DNA of 53,343 bases. Source: Erythrobacteraceae bacterium. Lineage in GTDB: Bacteria > Pseudomonadota > Alphaproteobacteria > Sphingomonadales > Sphingomonadaceae. The notes beneath the pieces are model-generated. The model was not told where the DNA came from. It made no database searches and was given only the letters and a program-made list of their open reading frames with translations. Shown piece by piece: positions 23,740 to 33,224 of the stretch (position 1 is the stretch's first letter; every line of letters starts with the position of its first letter). Where the stretch lies: assembly GCA_024642525.1 (NCBI GenBank), contig JAHEAX010000014.1, positions 1 to 53,343 on the forward strand, in the 5' to 3' direction. The position numbers and the translations under genes are program-made.

Positions 23740-25250
23740 TGGCATTGCGCGCCAGCCACAGGGACAGGGACGGTAGATTTTCGGGCACCAGGCCGGAACG
23801 GGCGATCATCGACATCGGGTCGAACTCGGTTCGAATGGTGCTGTATGGCGGGTCGCCGCGCGCGCCGGTCATCCTGCTCAACGAAAAGGTGGTTGCCCGT
23901 CTCGGCAGGGAAATTGCCACCACGGGAAGGCTGGCGGACGAAGCTGTGGACCTCGCGATGCGCGGCTTGTCCCGTTATGCGATGATATTGCAGGACCTTG
24001 GCATAGAAGATGTCGAAGTGGTTGCCACAGCGGCAGCGCGCGAAGCGGAAAACGGCCCTGATTTCCTTGGGCAGATACGCGCGCTGGGTCTGGAACCGCG
24101 CCTCCTTTCGGGCGAGGAAGAAGCCCGCATCAGCGCCATGGGCGTGATAGGAGCCTTTCCCGATGCAGCGGGCGTCGTGGCCGATCTGGGTGGCGGCAGT
24201 CTTGAACTGGTGCAGATTGCAGACGGGGATTGCAAGGCAGGCACGTCTTTGCCGCTCGGTACGCTTCGCCTGCCCGAAATTCGCGGACAAAAACCGGCCG
24301 AGACCAGAAAGGCTGCCTCTAGGATACTCAAGGAAGCTGGGTGGGGCGAGCCGATTGACGGGGCGCTCTACCTTGTCGGCGGCACATGGCGGGCCATGGC
24401 GACCTATGCGATGACGGCTGATGCCTATCCGTTGAGCGATCCCCACGGCTTTGAACTGACCTATGAAGAGGCGCTCGACCTTGCGGCCACGATGGCGGTC
24501 GGCAAGCCTGACAATTTGCAGATTTCGCCGCGCATTTCGTCCCTGCGTGCCGCCAGCATGCCCGACGCGGGCGCGTTGCTGATGGCGCTGCTCAAGAAGC
24601 TGAAGCCTGCAAGTATCGTGTTTTCATCATGGGGCCTGCGCGAAGGCCTGCTGTATGACCGGCTTGAACCCTATGCGAGGGAGCAGGACCCGTTGCTTGC
24701 AGGCGTGTCCGTATTTTCCGCATCGCGCGGTTGCCCGCCCACCCTTGCGGCCCGTGTTGCCGCATGGACAGTGGGCGCGCTGCCTGCACGGTCGCCGGGT
24801 GCAGAGCGGCTGAGGCTGGCTGCCACCATGCTGGCGTTGGCGTCCATGCAGACAGAGCCGAACCTGCGCACGGCGCAGGCGATCGACTGGGCGCTGCAGA
24901 AGCGCTGGATCGCCATTGATGCCAGAGGGCGCGCCTTGCTGGCGGCAGCCGTGTGCGGGAATGCCAACCAGTGCGATCTGCCCGCCAGCCTGTATGAACT
25001 TGCCCCTGCCGAAGCACTGGAAGATGCCATCGCATGGGGGCTGGCAATTCGCCTGTGCAGGCGGTTGGGCGCGCTGTCGCGCAAATCCTTCCAGTCAAGC
25101 AGCCTGGCCATCGCGGATGGCAAGTTGATCCTGACTTTGGAAGAAGCGCATGGGGCCTTGTTCGGCATTCCCAATGAAAAGGATTTGCGGCTTCTGGCAG
25201 AGCGGCTGGGGCTGGAACCTGTATTGAGTATCGTTCCCGATCATGTTTGA
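23739..25250 (+). CDS. ppx: Ppx/GppA exopolyphosphatase-family protein
   Basis: A 503-residue ASKHA-fold phosphatase that releases phosphate from polyphosphate or converts pppGpp to ppGpp. N-terminal motifs are RAIIDIGSNSVRMVLYGG (phosphate loop 1) and VVADLGGGSLELVQI (phosphate loop 2). The C-terminal half is helical, like the HD-like extension of longer Ppx proteins. The ATG overlaps the ppk stop by one base. Pairing with ppk favours exopolyphosphatase over guanosine pentaphosphatase, but sequence alone does not decide. No terminator is evident after the stop. Confidence 0.92.
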   Translation: MALRASHRDRDGRFSGTRPERAIIDIGSNSVRMVLYGGSPRAPVILLNEKVVARLGREIATTGRLADEAVDLAMRGLSRYAMILQDLGIEDVEVVATAAAREAENGPDFLGQIRALGLEPRLLSGEEEARISAMGVIGAFPDAAGVVADLGGGSLELVQIADGDCKAGTSLPLGTLRLPEIRGQKPAETRKAASRILKEAGWGEPIDGALYLVGGTWRAMATYAMTADAYPLSDPHGFELTYEEALDLAATMAVGKPDNLQISPRISSLRAASMPDAGALLMALLKKLKPASIVFSSWGLREGLLYDRLEPYAREQDPLLAGVSVFSASRGCPPTLAARVAAWTVGALPARSPGAERLRLAATMLALASMQTEPNLRTAQAIDWALQKRWIAIDARGRALLAAAVCGNANQCDLPASLYELAPAEALEDAIAWGLAIRLCRRLGALSRKSFQSSSLAIADGKLILTLEEAHGALFGIPNEKDLRLLAERLGLEPVLSIVPDHV

Positions 25251-25581
25251 TCGGATCAGCAATTGAACGCGGTCTTTGGCTGAATGAGGCCATGTTGACT
25301 GGCACAACTTGTCAAATTGCGGGACAAATTGGCCACACTTGCGCGTAATACGGCAAAATTCGTGGCTTTGCCGCCGCATGGGCTCATATCTCTGTAATCG
25401 CATCGATACCTCGCTTTCCGTAACGTAAATAAGCCCGTTTCGAGCGCGATTGTGCATAGGTATGCAACATAACCACAAAGTTCGTGTGCCGTTTTGAGCA
25501 ATATGCTTGCCATGAAGGCGGCAAGTGATTTAGTTTCGTAATAGATCGCCGAAAAAGGCGACGTTTCATAGGAGAGGACGT
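25251..25581. other. 331-bp non-coding region before the second TonB receptor
   Basis: No gene is seen. It holds a perfect inverted repeat TGCATAGGTATGCA (25453-25466, 6-bp arms) about 115 bp before the receptor start and a direct repeat of CAAATTG (25313 and 25325). No obvious sigma-70 promoter pair or riboswitch was recognised. The last 20 bases carry the AGGAGAGG ribosome site of the receptor gene. Confidence 0.6.
25453..25466. promoter_or_regulatory. Inverted repeat (candidate operator) upstream of the second TonB receptor
   Basis: TGCATA, spacer GG, TATGCA: perfect 6-bp arms in an AT-richer part of the leader. Position suggests a repressor or activator site for the receptor gene. It does not resemble a Fur box or Pho box. 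Confidence 0.35.
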
Positions 25582-28500
25582 ATGAGGGTTAAGGCCACTC
25601 TGCTCGCCGGCATTTGCGGCAGCGCTATCGCATTTCCAGCTTTTGCACAGGACACAGCGCCCGATGCAAATGCCCAGCCAGAGCGCAGGCAGTTCAATGA
25701 TGAAATCGTAGTTACCGCACAGCGCCAGGCACAAAGCCTTCAGGCAGTTCCGATTGCGGTTAGCGCCTTTACCGCAGAAGCCCTGGAATCGCAGCAGATC
25801 GAAAATGCGAGCGATCTTCAGCTTACCTTGCCCAACGTCTCTTTCACCAAGAGCAACTTTACCTCTTCCAGCTTTACCATTCGCGGCATCGGCGACCTTT
25901 GCGTCGGCGTGTCATGCGATAGTGCCACCGCCATCCACCTGAATGGCGCGCCACTGTTCGGCACGCGTCTGTTCGAAACGGAATATTTCGATCTGGAACG
26001 GATCGAAGTCCTTCGCGGGCCGCAGGGCACCCTGTTTGGCCGTAACGCTACTTCGGGCGTGGTGAACGTTGTCAGTGCGAAGCCTGACCTTTCGGCATTC
26101 GGTGCCAAGGCCGAGTTCGAATATGGCAATTTCAACAGCATCAAGGGCAAGGCGATGGTCAACGTCCCGATCGGAGATTCGATCGGTGTGCGCGTGGCCG
26201 GTTTCTACCTGAACCGTGATGGCTATACCCAGAACCTGTTCGACAATTCGGATATCGATGGCCGCGACATGTATGCTGTGCGCGGTTCGCTGCGCTTCGA
26301 ACCGGGTCCGGATACGACTATCGATCTCATGGGGTATTACTTCCGTGAAAACGATGATCGTATGCGTATCCAGAAGCAGCAGTGCCAGCGTGACCCGACC
26401 GGCGTTGTCGGCTGTTTGAACAATCGCCGCGATTTCGCGATGACCAACGCGAACTCGACCTTTACCGGCACATTGTCCTCGGCAGAATTCCTGGCGATCA
26501 ACGGACTGCCTGCTGGCTTCGGTCTTGGCAGCCTATATGGCCCAGATGCCTATTCCAACTTCCAGGAACCGCAGGACGTCCGCATCGTGAATACGCCATT
26601 CACGCCGGAATATTTCGCTGACGAACTGCAGTTGCAGGCAAGCATCGATCATGACTTCGGCGCGATCAAGGTTGGCCTGACCGGTACCTATCAGAAAACC
26701 AAGGTGGATTCCCGCCAGGACTACAACCTCGGTGTTGCAGACCGGTCGTTCTACGCGCCCGCGCTTAACCAGCTTGCGGCCTATGCAAATCCGCTGGTCG
26801 TTGGCGCCGGGGTTGCATCCTATTTCCAGCCATTCGTGGCAGGGATCATTCCGAACGGTCCGGGTGGGCAACTTTGCACATCCGACACCGGTCTGGACAA
26901 CCACGGTTCGTTCGAAGGCAATTCGATCTGCTCCGACGTTCCGCTGCAGTTTGACCGTTCCAACCAGGACCAGAAATCGTGGACGGCTGAAGCGATCATC
27001 TCGAGCGACCTCGATGGTCCGTTCAACTTCCTGTTGGGCGCGATTTACGCAAACTCGAAAGTGGCCGAGAACAGCTACTTCGTGAACAGCTTCTCGATCG
27101 ACTACATTGCCGGTCTGCTTGGTTCGTTCACCAGCCTTGGCGCTGGTTTGCAGCCATCGTACCTCGCAACATCGTTCTATCGCAACAACACGCAGGACTT
27201 CGAACTGAAGAGCTACGGCCTGTTCGGTGAAGTCTATTTCGACATCAGCGACCGTCTGAAACTGACGGGCGGCCTTCGTTACAACAACGACAAGAAGTCG
27301 ATCACTGCCAGGACTGCACTCGCGGCATTCCTGAACCCGTATAGCAACGATGGCGATCCGTTCGCTTCGCCATATGTTGGCAGCTACGATGCTGATCCGG
27401 GCACGCCTGGCAACCAGTTGGTGCAAACGCGCTCTGTCGGCTTTGATGCAATTACGGGCCGTGCAGTTCTGGATTTCCAGATGACGCCGGATAACCTCAT
27501 CTATGCGTCCTATTCGCGTGGCTACAAATCAGGCGGTATCAACCCGCCGCTGTCACCGATTTTTGCCGTGTCTGAATCCTTCGGCAAGGAAAGCATCGAT
27601 GCCTTCGAAATCGGCAGCAAGAACACCTTTGCCGATGGCGCATTGCAGCTGAATGCGACAGCCTTCTACTACAAGTACAAAGGTCTGCAGCTCAGCCGTA
27701 TTATTGCCCGTACATCGGTCAACGATACGATCGATGCCAACATCTGGGGTATCGAACTCGAAAGCATCATCCGGCCTGACTACAACTGGCTGATCAACAT
27801 GAACTTCAGCTACCTCAATGCAGAAGTTGCTGGCGACCAGTTCTTCAGCGATCCGCGTGACCCGGGTGCTGGTGACCCTGATGCGGTTATCATCAAGGAC
27901 ATCACCAATGGTTCGCTCTGCTCGGTTCAGGCCGGTGGCCCGTCGGGTAGTGCAGATGCATTCGTTGCAGCAATCAATGGCGGCCTGGGCCTTCAGGGTC
28001 CAAGTCCATTCCCATCCGATGGCGGCCTTGCTTCCTCGGGTGCCTTCAGCATCTGTTCGGTCCTGACGGCGCAGGGTGCGGCGATTGGCGCAGCATTCGG
28101 TGGCATCACCGTCCTCAGCCCGGGCGTTCAGTCCAACCTGAAGGGCAACAAGCTGCCACAGGCGCCTGAAATGAAGGCATCGATGGGCGTCCAGTACACT
28201 TCCGAATTCGACAACGGAATGACGCTGGTACCGCGCTTCGACATCGCCTTTACTGGTGAACAATACGGCAATGTGTTCAACGGCAATGTGAACCGGATCA
28301 AGCCATTCGTTCAAGCGAATGCGCAGATCCAGCTCAATGGTCCTGACAACCGCTGGTATGTTCGCGGCTTCGTGCAGAACATCTTCGACAGCAACTCCAC
28401 CACGGGTCTGTATGTCACGGATGCTTCTTCGGGCCTGTTCACTAACATCTTTACGCTCGACCCACGCCGTTATGGTATCGGCATCGGCGTAGAGTTCTAA
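25582..28500 (+). CDS. TonB-dependent outer-membrane receptor (second)
   Basis: A 972-residue outer-membrane transporter. The signal peptide MRVKATLLAGICGSAIAFPA ends near AFAQD. A TonB-box-like DEIVVTAQR follows, then a plug with IRGIGDLCVGVSCDSATAIH and the plug signature IEVLRGPQGTLFGRNATSG, and a barrel ending in RRYGIGIGVEF with terminal Phe. Two cysteines (in DLCVGVSC) sit in a plug loop that usually reads IRGIG with no cysteine, and further cysteine pairs occur in loops of the barrel, suggesting extracellular disulfides. It stands alone without FecR or sigma factor. The family is that of general FecA/IroE-like substrate importers, and the ligand is unknown. Confidence 0.92.
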   Translation: MRVKATLLAGICGSAIAFPAFAQDTAPDANAQPERRQFNDEIVVTAQRQAQSLQAVPIAVSAFTAEALESQQIENASDLQLTLPNVSFTKSNFTSSSFTIRGIGDLCVGVSCDSATAIHLNGAPLFGTRLFETEYFDLERIEVLRGPQGTLFGRNATSGVVNVVSAKPDLSAFGAKAEFEYGNFNSIKGKAMVNVPIGDSIGVRVAGFYLNRDGYTQNLFDNSDIDGRDMYAVRGSLRFEPGPDTTIDLMGYYFRENDDRMRIQKQQCQRDPTGVVGCLNNRRDFAMTNANSTFTGTLSSAEFLAINGLPAGFGLGSLYGPDAYSNFQEPQDVRIVNTPFTPEYFADELQLQASIDHDFGAIKVGLTGTYQKTKVDSRQDYNLGVADRSFYAPALNQLAAYANPLVVGAGVASYFQPFVAGIIPNGPGGQLCTSDTGLDNHGSFEGNSICSDVPLQFDRSNQDQKSWTAEAIISSDLDGPFNFLLGAIYANSKVAENSYFVNSFSIDYIAGLLGSFTSLGAGLQPSYLATSFYRNNTQDFELKSYGLFGEVYFDISDRLKLTGGLRYNNDKKSITARTALAAFLNPYSNDGDPFASPYVGSYDADPGTPGNQLVQTRSVGFDAITGRAVLDFQMTPDNLIYASYSRGYKSGGINPPLSPIFAVSESFGKESIDAFEIGSKNTFADGALQLNATAFYYKYKGLQLSRIIARTSVNDTIDANIWGIELESIIRPDYNWLINMNFSYLNAEVAGDQFFSDPRDPGAGDPDAVIIKDITNGSLCSVQAGGPSGSADAFVAAINGGLGLQGPSPFPSDGGLASSGAFSICSVLTAQGAAIGAAFGGITVLSPGVQSNLKGNKLPQAPEMKASMGVQYTSEFDNGMTLVPRFDIAFTGEQYGNVFNGNVNRIKPFVQANAQIQLNGPDNRWYVRGFVQNIFDSNSTTGLYVTDASSGLFTNIFTLDPRRYGIGIGVEF

Positions 28501-28524
28501 GTTACCCCGCCTTTGGGGGGAGCG

Positions 28525-28550
28525 AAGGGTCGGGCGAAAGCCCGGCCCTT
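28525..28550 (+). terminator. Terminator of the second TonB receptor gene
   Basis: AAGGGTCGGGC, GAAA tetraloop, GCCCGGCCCTT: an 11-bp stem with one wobble starting 25 bp after the stop. The tail CTGCTATTC is only mildly T-rich, but the GAAA loop and stem are typical of alphaproteobacterial terminators. Confidence 0.8.
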
Positions 28551-28589
28551 CTGCTATTCAGCCAGTTGAAAATGGAACGTGGTGACGTT

Positions 28590-29306
28590 TCAGTTGCCGG
28601 TTTTGGCAAAGGGCGAGAAGTCAGTTTCCGTGTCGAAGATATCAACCCCTTCGCGCCTCTTCAGCCAGCCCACCACCGCGTAGGTCACAGGGGTAAGGGC
28701 CGCTTCCCAGCCCACCTTGATGGCCCACTGGGTAAAAATGACCTGAACGACCAGATCATTGGTCCAGCCTGCCACGCCAAGGAAGGCGATGGGGTAGAAC
28801 AGCACGCTGTCCACCCCTTGCCCGAAGACGGTGGAACCGATTGTGCGCGTCCACAGCGCCTTGCCCTTGGTCCAGATCTTCATCTTGGCAAGGACATAGG
28901 AATTGACGAATTCGCCTGCCCAGAATGCAATGATGGATGCCAGGACAATCCGCGGCACCTGGCCGAATACTGCCTCATAGGCGGCCTGGTTGCCCCAATC
29001 CGCCGCAGGTGGCAGCGCCACGACAACCCAAGCCATGAAAGCCATGAAGATAAGCGCTGCAAAGCCTGCCCAGATGCAGCGCCGTGCATAGGCATAGCCA
29101 TATACTTCGGTAAGAACGTCCCCGATGACATAGCTGATCGGGAAGAACAGCACGCCAGCGCCAAACGGCCACATGCCGATGACCGGAAGGTCCAGCTGGG
29201 CTACCTTGCCCGCGCCGATCACATTGGACAGCAGTAGGATGGTGACAAAGGCCGCCAGGACAAAGTCGAAATAGCGGAATTGCGGGCGTGTTTGTGGCGC
29301 GTTCAT
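28590..29306 (-). CDS. yhhQ: Queuosine precursor transporter (YhhQ/DUF165 family)
   Basis: A 238-residue inner-membrane protein of the VUT/YhhQ family, which imports queuosine precursors for tRNA modification. It has about six hydrophobic helices. Family motifs are FPISYVIGDVLTEVYGYAYARR, in which the run SYVIGDVLTEVYGYA is the signature, WAGEFVNSYVLAKMK and LVVQVIFTQWAIKVGWE. Length is normal. It is divergent from the tRNA-Arg gene and convergent with the TonB receptor. No queuosine biosynthesis gene is nearby. That it carries preQ0/preQ1 rather than another precursor is known only for the family. Confidence 0.9.
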   Translation of the reverse strand: MNAPQTRPQFRYFDFVLAAFVTILLLSNVIGAGKVAQLDLPVIGMWPFGAGVLFFPISYVIGDVLTEVYGYAYARRCIWAGFAALIFMAFMAWVVVALPPAADWGNQAAYEAVFGQVPRIVLASIIAFWAGEFVNSYVLAKMKIWTKGKALWTRTIGSTVFGQGVDSVLFYPIAFLGVAGWTNDLVVQVIFTQWAIKVGWEAALTPVTYAVVGWLKRREGVDIFDTETDFSPFAKTGN

Positions 29307-29366
29307 GGGATTGCTGACTATCCTGATTTGCCCGATTGGAAAAGCACGCTATGGGCAGCGATGCGC

Positions 29367-29443
29367 GCGCCCGTAGCTCATCTGGATAGAGCGCGAGACT
29401 TCTAATCTTGAGGCAGCAGGTTCGAGTCCTGCCGGGCGCGCCA
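29367..29443 (+). tRNA. tRNA-Arg (anticodon TCT)
   Basis: A complete cloverleaf of 77 nt with encoded CCA. The acceptor arms GCGCCCG/CGGGCGC pair fully. The D arm contains GCTC...GAGC. The anticodon loop is CTTCTAA (anticodon TCT, reading AGA/AGG codons). The T arm is GCAGG-TTCGAGT-CCTGC. It is flanked by yhhQ and a Nudix gene with no integrase, so it is not an occupied attachment site. Confidence 0.97.
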
Positions 29444-29448
29444 GCTTT

Positions 29449-30234
29449 TCAGCCTCTTAGCACATTGTCCAACGGTTCCCTGGTTATCGGATATCCGGCA
29501 TCGTCGGGGATGCAGAGCCAGCGCTGGCCATCGCGTTCATCCATGTGCGGCGTGATGGTCTTGACCGGAAATCGTTCGCAATCATGGCTCGCTGCTGCAA
29601 AATCGGGAAATTGTGCAAGACGTTCCAGATTGCGGCGGGTGGGGAAGATGATGCTGAGATCACCCCTTTCGGCGGCATCGAGCGCGCCTTGCGCGGTGAT
29701 CCAGTAAAGTTTGGTGTTCTCGGTCGCATCCACGGCGATATCGACTGCGCCAGTGCCAAGGTCTGCAAGGTAAAAACGTGTGTCGAAAATGCGGGACAGC
29801 CGTTCGTTCTTGGGGAACCAGCGAGCAAAGGGCAGGATCGAATCCAGTTCGAGTTGCCATTCCATCGCGTCCAGAACGGGGGCGAGGGCCTGCGTTTCCA
29901 GCAACATGGCCCGTGCGGACTGCGCCCTGTCGGCATCGACGATGCCGGAAATGCCGATGGCCAGACCCGTTTCTTCCAGCGTTTCGCGAACAGCAGCGAC
30001 GCGATGGGCGGCCTCGTCAGCGTCGAGCAGCGTATCCAGCGTTGCCGCCAGATCATAATCGGCCTGGTCAACACGCCCACCGGGAAACACGGCAGCGCCG
30101 CCCGCAAATGACATATTGCGTGAACGGGTAACCATCAGCAATTCCGGCGGTCCGCCGGCCCCGGCGTTACGAAAGACGACAACGGTGGCTGCAGGAATTT
30201 CGGCCTGGGTGGTTTTCTGTTCTGTTTCGCTCAT
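29449..30234 (-). CDS. Nudix hydrolase (NUDT19/RP2-like, with insertion in the Nudix box)
   Basis: A 261-residue Nudix-fold hydrolase of nucleoside-diphosphate-linked or CoA-type substrates. The Nudix box is split: FPGGRVDQADYD begins it and, after a 20-odd residue insert, AAVRETLEETGLAIG supplies the REXXEEXG core. This split is seen in NUDT7/NUDT19-like proteins. It ends 6 bp from the tRNA. Substrate is unknown; acyl-CoA or ADP-ribose-type compounds are possible from family precedent. Confidence 0.85.
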   Translation of the reverse strand: MSETEQKTTQAEIPAATVVVFRNAGAGGPPELLMVTRSRNMSFAGGAAVFPGGRVDQADYDLAATLDTLLDADEAAHRVAAVRETLEETGLAIGISGIVDADRAQSARAMLLETQALAPVLDAMEWQLELDSILPFARWFPKNERLSRIFDTRFYLADLGTGAVDIAVDATENTKLYWITAQGALDAAERGDLSIIFPTRRNLERLAQFPDFAAASHDCERFPVKTITPHMDERDGQRWLCIPDDAGYPITREPLDNVLRG

Positions 30235-30600
30235 GATTCAAGTGTGTGCATAAGGCGGCAAGCGTTGCCAAGCCCAATGTTCCGGGTGCCTGTCGGCAAA
30301 CTTTACAGCTCTGCCGCCTGCAATTTTTCGTTAAGCATCACTTTGGCCATAATTCAGCGCTTTGCGAGAGTTGGCACGCAGCCTGCATATGGTGGATTAT
30401 CCCGAATGATCTTCGATCGAGGCGGGGCCAATCCTGGTCTCCCGGTCCCGCCTCCCCGAAGCTTCGAAGACAGATACCCCCATAACAGAAGCCTCACGCG
30501 CATCATCACTGATGGCATCGCCGCACTCTTGCCCACTTGTGGCACGCAATTCAGGTGATGTGGGTGCGGCAGCCCGTCATGCGCTGCCGCGGCAAGGCGG
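30235..30600. other. 366-bp region without a convincing gene
   Basis: Between the Nudix gene (whose upstream region starts here) and the glutaredoxin gene end. An open frame of 104 codons exists on the plus strand but has no ribosome site or recognisable protein character. An inverted repeat GCGGCAGC/GCTGCCGC (30566-30590, 9-base loop) lies just past the glutaredoxin stop and could terminate that leftward operon, though no T-run follows. Otherwise nothing is recognised. Confidence 0.5.
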
Positions 30601-30942
30601 TCAGCTTGCCGGAGCGACCTGCTTGTCAGCCAGCAATTGCTGCAATTCTCCCGCTTCGAACATTTCCATCATGATGTCGCTGCCGCCGACGAATTCGCCC
30701 TTCACGTAAAGCTGAGGGATGGTCGGCCAGTCTGAATACGCCTTGATGCCTTGTCGTACTTCCATGTCCTGCAACACATCAACGCTGCCATAGGCAACGC
30801 CGCAATGGTCGAGAATGGCAATTGCACGGCTGGAAAAGCCACATTGCGGGAACAGGGGGGTGCCCTTCATGAACAGCACCACGTCGTCCTTGTTTACGAT
30901 CTGGGCAATGCGTTCGTTGGTTTGCGAGGTGGTATCGGACAT
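30601..30942 (-). CDS. grxD: Monothiol glutaredoxin, Grx4/GrxD family
   Basis: A 113-residue CGFS-type glutaredoxin that carries and transfers [2Fe-2S] clusters. The active site CGFS is at residues 34-37 ([14 protein letters not shown]), after MKGTPL. The C-terminal glutathione-binding features [19 protein letters not shown] and EAGELQQLL follow. It lies downstream of a BolA gene. CGFS glutaredoxins and BolA proteins form heteromeric cluster complexes, so the adjacency is functional. Confidence 0.95.
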   Translation of the reverse strand: MSDTTSQTNERIAQIVNKDDVVLFMKGTPLFPQCGFSSRAIAILDHCGVAYGSVDVLQDMEVRQGIKAYSDWPTIPQLYVKGEFVGGSDIMMEMFEAGELQQLLADKQVAPAS

Positions 30943-30974
30943 TTGGGAAATCCCGGAAATTGTTTGGTCCCCTA

Positions 30975-31208
30975 TCAGTTGGGAACGGCTGTCGTCAGTT
31001 GCAAGGCATGCAGCACGCCGCCCATTTTGCCGTCGAGTGCGGCATAGACCAGTTTGTGCTGCTGAATCCGGCTCATTCCTGCAAATGTGGGGGACACAAC
31101 GCGCGCCGCCCAGTGATCGCCATCGCCTGCCAGATCAGTCATTTCGACTGTTGCATCGGGCAGGGCGGCCTTGATCATGCCTTCAATTTCTGGACCCGAC
31201 ATTGGCAT
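30975..31208 (-). CDS. BolA-family protein (IbaG-like)
   Basis: A 77-residue BolA-fold protein with the pattern [29 protein letters not shown], of which [16 protein letters not shown] is the core, and the helix [23 protein letters not shown]. His of GDHW and the late His are candidate cluster ligands. Alternative Met at codon 3 (MSGPEIE) is possible. It sits 32 bp ahead of the monothiol glutaredoxin gene and 4 bp after the DUF1476 gene, in one leftward run. Confidence 0.92.
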   Translation of the reverse strand: MPMSGPEIEGMIKAALPDATVEMTDLAGDGDHWAARVVSPTFAGMSRIQQHKLVYAALDGKMGGVLHALQLTTAVPN

Positions 31209-31212
31209 GACG

Positions 31213-31536
31213 TCAGGATTCGCCCATCAGCTGGCGGCGAGCTTCGACGGATTTTTCCTCGAGCGCCGAACGAACGCCGGCCTCGTCAATATCGACACCG
31301 CTGCTGGTAAGATCGCCCAGCAGTTTGCGGATCACGTCTTCGTCGCCGGCTTCCTCGAAGTCTGCCTGCACAACGGCCTTGGCATAGGCTTCGGTTTCTT
31401 CGCTGGTCAGACCCATTTTTTCAGCAGCCCAATGGCCAAGGAGACGGTTGCGGCGGGCCGCGATCTTGAATGCGTTTTCCTCGTCAAAAGCGAATTTTGC
31501 TTCTTCACCGCGTTCCCGGTCTTTGAAATCAGTCAT
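31213..31536 (-). CDS. DUF1476 protein, F1-ATPase zeta-subunit-type inhibitor
   Basis: A 107-residue, highly charged helical protein beginning MTDFKDRERGEEAKFAFDEE, the conserved N-terminus of the alphaproteobacterial ATPase zeta subunit, which blocks ATP hydrolysis by the F1 motor. A longer open frame begins 25 codons upstream but lacks conservation. Its family is essentially alphaproteobacterial, which supports the taxonomic call. It is not beside ATP synthase genes here, as is usual. Confidence 0.9.
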   Translation of the reverse strand: MTDFKDRERGEEAKFAFDEENAFKIAARRNRLLGHWAAEKMGLTSEETEAYAKAVVQADFEEAGDEDVIRKLLGDLTSSGVDIDEAGVRSALEEKSVEARRQLMGES

Positions 31537-31629
31537 AAATGCCTCTCGGTTCGGGCCGTTAAATCGTATCAGACCCGAAATAGTATCTGGAAGGTGCGCC
31601 CGCAAGCGCATCGCTCCCTTGCACGAAAA

Positions 31630-32625
31630 TTACATCGTCACCACGAGTTTGCCGATTGCGCCGCGCTGTTCCAGCTTGGCAATGGCTTCGCCGGCACGTT
31701 CCAGCGGATAGGTTTCGCTGACCAGCGGGGCGATCTTGCCATCCTTCCACATTTGGAAAAGCTCTGCGATATTGGCAGCGTTCTTTTCCGGTTCGCGCAT
31801 GGTGTAGGCGCCCCAGAATACGCCGCGGATATCGCAGCTTTTCAGCAAGGTAAGGTTGAGCGGCATCTTGGCGATACCGGCTGGAAAACCGACCACCAGA
31901 AAACGGCCTTCCCACGCGATTGCGCGCAAGGCCGGTTCCGAATAATCGCCGCCAACAATATCATAGACGATATCAGCACCGTGCGGGCCAACTGCGGCCT
32001 TGAAATCATTTGCCAGCTTTTTGGATGTGTCCCTGTCAAACGGAGCGCGCGGGTAAATCACCACCTCGTCTGCGCCTGCCTTGCGGACAGCTTCGGCCTT
32101 TTCCTCGCTCGACACGGCGGCGACAACGCGCGCGCCATAGGCTTTGCCCAGTTCCACAGCCGAAAGGCCCACGCCGCCAGCAGCGCCTAGCACCAGCATG
32201 GTTTCGCCAGCCTTGATCTGGCCGCGATCCTTCAGGCCATGGATATTGGTGCCATAAGTCATCAGCAGGGCAGAGGCATCGACCAGTGAAACGCCTTCGG
32301 GAACCTTGAAAATCTTGGCCGCGGGCAGGACCACTTTTTCCTGCAGGCCGCCAAAACCGGTGCCGGACAGGATGCGGTCACCCACTTGCCAGCCTTCAAC
32401 ACCTTCACCCAAGGCTTCAATCGTGCCGGAAATCTCGCTGCCGGGGGCAAAGGGCCGCTCCGGTTTTACCTGATACATATCGCGGATGATCAGGGCATCA
32501 GGGTAGTTGATTGCGCATGCGGCTACTTTCACCAGCACTTCGCCTTTGCCGGGGACAGGATCGGCAATATCTTCGAGGACCAGCGTTTCAGGGCCGCCAG
32601 TGGCTTTCGACAGTAATGCTCTCAT
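31630..32625 (-). CDS. NADPH:quinone oxidoreductase-type zinc-free MDR protein
   Basis: A 331-residue medium-chain reductase without zinc ligands. It begins [20 protein letters not shown], has the Rossmann loop [16 protein letters not shown] (residues about 144-159) and ends [16 protein letters not shown]. The family reduces quinones or enones with NADPH. The start chosen (32625) overlaps the leuD stop in an ATGA junction, so it is translationally coupled to the leucine genes. The physiological substrate is unknown; crotonyl-CoA-type reductases are the main alternative. Confidence 0.88.
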   Translation of the reverse strand: MRALLSKATGGPETLVLEDIADPVPGKGEVLVKVAACAINYPDALIIRDMYQVKPERPFAPGSEISGTIEALGEGVEGWQVGDRILSGTGFGGLQEKVVLPAAKIFKVPEGVSLVDASALLMTYGTNIHGLKDRGQIKAGETMLVLGAAGGVGLSAVELGKAYGARVVAAVSSEEKAEAVRKAGADEVVIYPRAPFDRDTSKKLANDFKAAVGPHGADIVYDIVGGDYSEPALRAIAWEGRFLVVGFPAGIAKMPLNLTLLKSCDIRGVFWGAYTMREPEKNAANIAELFQMWKDGKIAPLVSETYPLERAGEAIAKLEQRGAIGKLVVTM

Positions 32626-33224
32626 GCGGCAATCTCCGTACCTTTTGACAGCCACGGCATTTGCGTGGCTGCGCGTGTTTCATATGCGCTGATCGCGTTG
32701 TCACGCGCCAGCGTCAGGCCAACTTCATCCAGCCCTTCGGCCAGGCATTGCTTGCGGAACGGATCGATTTCGAAGTGGAACCGGTCCTGGAACTGGGTAG
32801 TCACCATCTGGCTGTCGAGATCGATCTGCAGCGGGTCTGTCTGCGCAACTTCCATCAGCCGATCGATGTTTTCCTGCGGCAGTGTGACCGTGAGGATGCC
32901 GTTCTTGAAAGCATTGCTGGCAAAAATATCGGAAAAACTGGGCGCGACCACGGCCTTTATGCCAAGATCAAGCAATGCCCATGCCGCGTGTTCCCTGCTG
33001 GAACCGCAGCCGAAATTATCGCCAGCAATCAGGATTGGCGCACCTGCAAATTCAGGGTCGTCAAACACATTGCCCGGTTCTGCCCGCACGGCTTCGAATG
33101 CGCCCTGTCCCAAACCTTCGCGGCTGATTGTCTTCAGCCATTCAGCAGGAATGATAACGTCTGTATCGACGTTCTTGCGGCCAAACGGGATTGCCCGTCC
33201 GTTGATTGCGGATACCGGTTCCAT
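32622..33224 (-). CDS. leuD: 3-isopropylmalate dehydratase small subunit
   Basis: A 200-residue swivelling-domain subunit of isopropylmalate isomerase in leucine synthesis. Motifs are [21 protein letters not shown] and [17 protein letters not shown], followed by [20 protein letters not shown]. It functions with the LeuC subunit encoded upstream. A 54-residue ORF lies between them, its stop overlapping the leuD start by one base (TGATG). Confidence 0.96.
   Translation of the reverse strand: MEPVSAINGRAIPFGRKNVDTDVIIPAEWLKTISREGLGQGAFEAVRAEPGNVFDDPEFAGAPILIAGDNFGCGSSREHAAWALLDLGIKAVVAPSFSDIFASNAFKNGILTVTLPQENIDRLMEVAQTDPLQIDLDSQMVTTQFQDRFHFEIDPFRKQCLAEGLDEVGLTLARDNAISAYETRAATQMPWLSKGTEIAA

Noticed and set aside
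29367-29443. tRNA-Arg as an occupied attachment site
   Set aside because: Both flanks are ordinary chromosomal genes (yhhQ and a Nudix gene), no integrase lies nearby and no 3'-end duplication of the tRNA was noticed.
30244-30558. 104-codon open frame on the plus strand
   Set aside because: No ribosome site, no recognisable domain and codon content unlike the neighbouring genes. It is probably a chance frame in a 366-bp gap.
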